Shown here one piece after another: positions 62,999 through 64,000 of a stretch of DNA of 64,000 bases. This stretch comes from Acestrorhynchus altus (taxonomy: Eukaryota > Chordata > Actinopteri > Characiformes > Acestrorhynchidae). Every line of letters begins with the position of its first letter. Within the stretch, counting starts at the first letter, position 1. The notes beneath the pieces were generated by a model. The model made no database searches. It worked only from the letters and a program-made list of their open reading frames with translations, and was not told the origin of the DNA. Both the position numbers and the translations under genes were made by a program. The stretch spans positions 8,245,566-8,309,565 of the forward strand of contig CM067514.1 in assembly GCA_034509495.1 (NCBI GenBank), in the 5' to 3' direction.

Positions 62999-64000
62999 TG
63001 ACTTAGATCATTTGAAATGGAAAACCTTAGTATAGGAGGTCAGGTTGTACTGTAGTCTACACCAGCCTCATTTAATGTGTCTATATTTTCCCCTGTAAGC
63101 AGCTGCAGAAATTGTGAGAGAGAAGCATGAGGCTTGACTGAAATGTACTTGAATAGCTGTGCATGATGGTACACAGTGAGATAAGGACCACTCGACCAAA
63201 ATAAAATAAATTATCTTAGTAGGCATATTTCTCATCTCTGAAAAGCCCAGTGCCTTGAAAAGGAGAGGCATGCTGTGCATTGCTTTTACAAGGTCTTTTT
63301 CATACCACACAGTTTCATGCAGATGACATGCAACTGAGTTGGTGTGGAGTATGATGCAAGAATAGAAGGAAACCCTTTTCTAGGTTCCTTTCCTGACAGA
63401 ACAAGATGTTACCACAGTTGAGTGGCAGAGAACGGCCTCTAACGCCCAGCACTTGAGAAGCCGTGGCTCCAGTCAGGAGCTTTTGTGTAGGTTTGTGTGA
63501 AGGTTGACATGCTTAAACAAAGGCTGGTAAAAGGTTGTGCATCCATTAGCTTGATGAGAGAGGGTTTTTTTTTTTCAGGGTTTGAGTATGAGTATGGGAG
63601 TGGATACTGTATCTTCATGAGCCCTCAGCTCCCACACAAGCACGCACACACAAAGCGAGAACGAAAGGGGAAAAAAGACAAGCACACACATCTCCCTAAC
63701 ACTTGAGCCTCCACTGTGTCTCAATCTATCTGGGTCATTTTGTCTGGGAAATTCCCCCTTGTTGTCCCCTCCATGTACGCACAATAAAAAGTGCATGAAT
63801 CGGAGTGCTTTGAGCAGCTTTGTACTCTAGACTCCCTCCACACATCAGCGTTTTCGGGTCATTGTTCTACAACTGCTACTGCACTCACCAAAGCAAAGTT
63901 GTCTTATTTTTCCCCAAACTTTGTAATTGCTGGTATAAAATTTTATCTTGGCCAAAAAAAGGATGATAAAAGAGCCTGGGGAGCAGCAACAGAACACATT
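62993..64000 (+). other. zfhx3: Start of zfhx3 intron after the coding exon
   Basis: No further exon is recognised. The next expected peptide of ZFHX3 (a block leading into further zinc fingers) is not found in any frame here. There are short CA-rich and A-rich patches near 63640-63680, and no transposon ends were noticed. Confidence 0.6.

Noticed and set aside
62993..63006. End of the zfhx3 open frame at the stop 63004-63006
   Set aside because: The frame runs four codons past a strong GTGAGT donor. The family continues for thousands of residues, so the stop is intronic.

Overview
The window looks like teleost fish DNA. It has one large vertebrate-type coding exon with splice signals, very dense GT/CA, CT/GA and TA microsatellites, scattered Tc1-type transposon fossils, and many copies of one short inverted-repeat element (MITE-like). 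I see no bacterial or viral genes, no operons and no CRISPR array. Repeats of this style are, from memory, common in otophysan fishes (characins, catfishes, electric fishes); that placement is inference.

The only well-supported gene is the first large coding exon of zfhx3 (ATBF1), a giant zinc-finger homeobox transcription factor. The exon starts at a splice acceptor (59877/59878). The ATG is at 59914, and the exon ends at a GTGAGT donor after 62992 (about 1026 codons plus one base). It carries five C2H2 zinc fingers, acidic, glutamine and histidine tracts, and several blocks I recognise as ZFHX3 rather than ZFHX4. The rest of the protein, including the homeodomains, must lie downstream of the window.

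Positions 1-59877 should be intron 1 or 5' flank of zfhx3. The left half (1 to about 29 kb) is rich in MITE copies (ten), Tc1 remnants and microsatellites, interspersed with unique stretches that look like conserved non-coding DNA. From about 29 kb to 58 kb no MITE copy of this family was found. That part holds a TIR-bounded Tc1 fossil (47975-49065), a deleted Tc1 relative (52254-52700), a CpG cluster at 47.5 kb, and many unique AT-rich segments with homeodomain-type motifs, densest between 50 and 59 kb. These are candidate enhancers for a developmental regulator; conservation could not be tested here.

No clear undescribed system is present. The points most worth a second look are: the apparent loss of the N-terminal zinc finger in this zfhx3 copy, three upstream ATGs in the 36-base 5' leader of the exon, a perfect palindromic E-box pair at 21.65 kb, an inverted octamer pair at 43.6 kb, a triple TAATTA cluster at 54.65 kb, a protein-like antisense ORF at 49.5 kb, and a long CA microsatellite that has grown inside a MITE.
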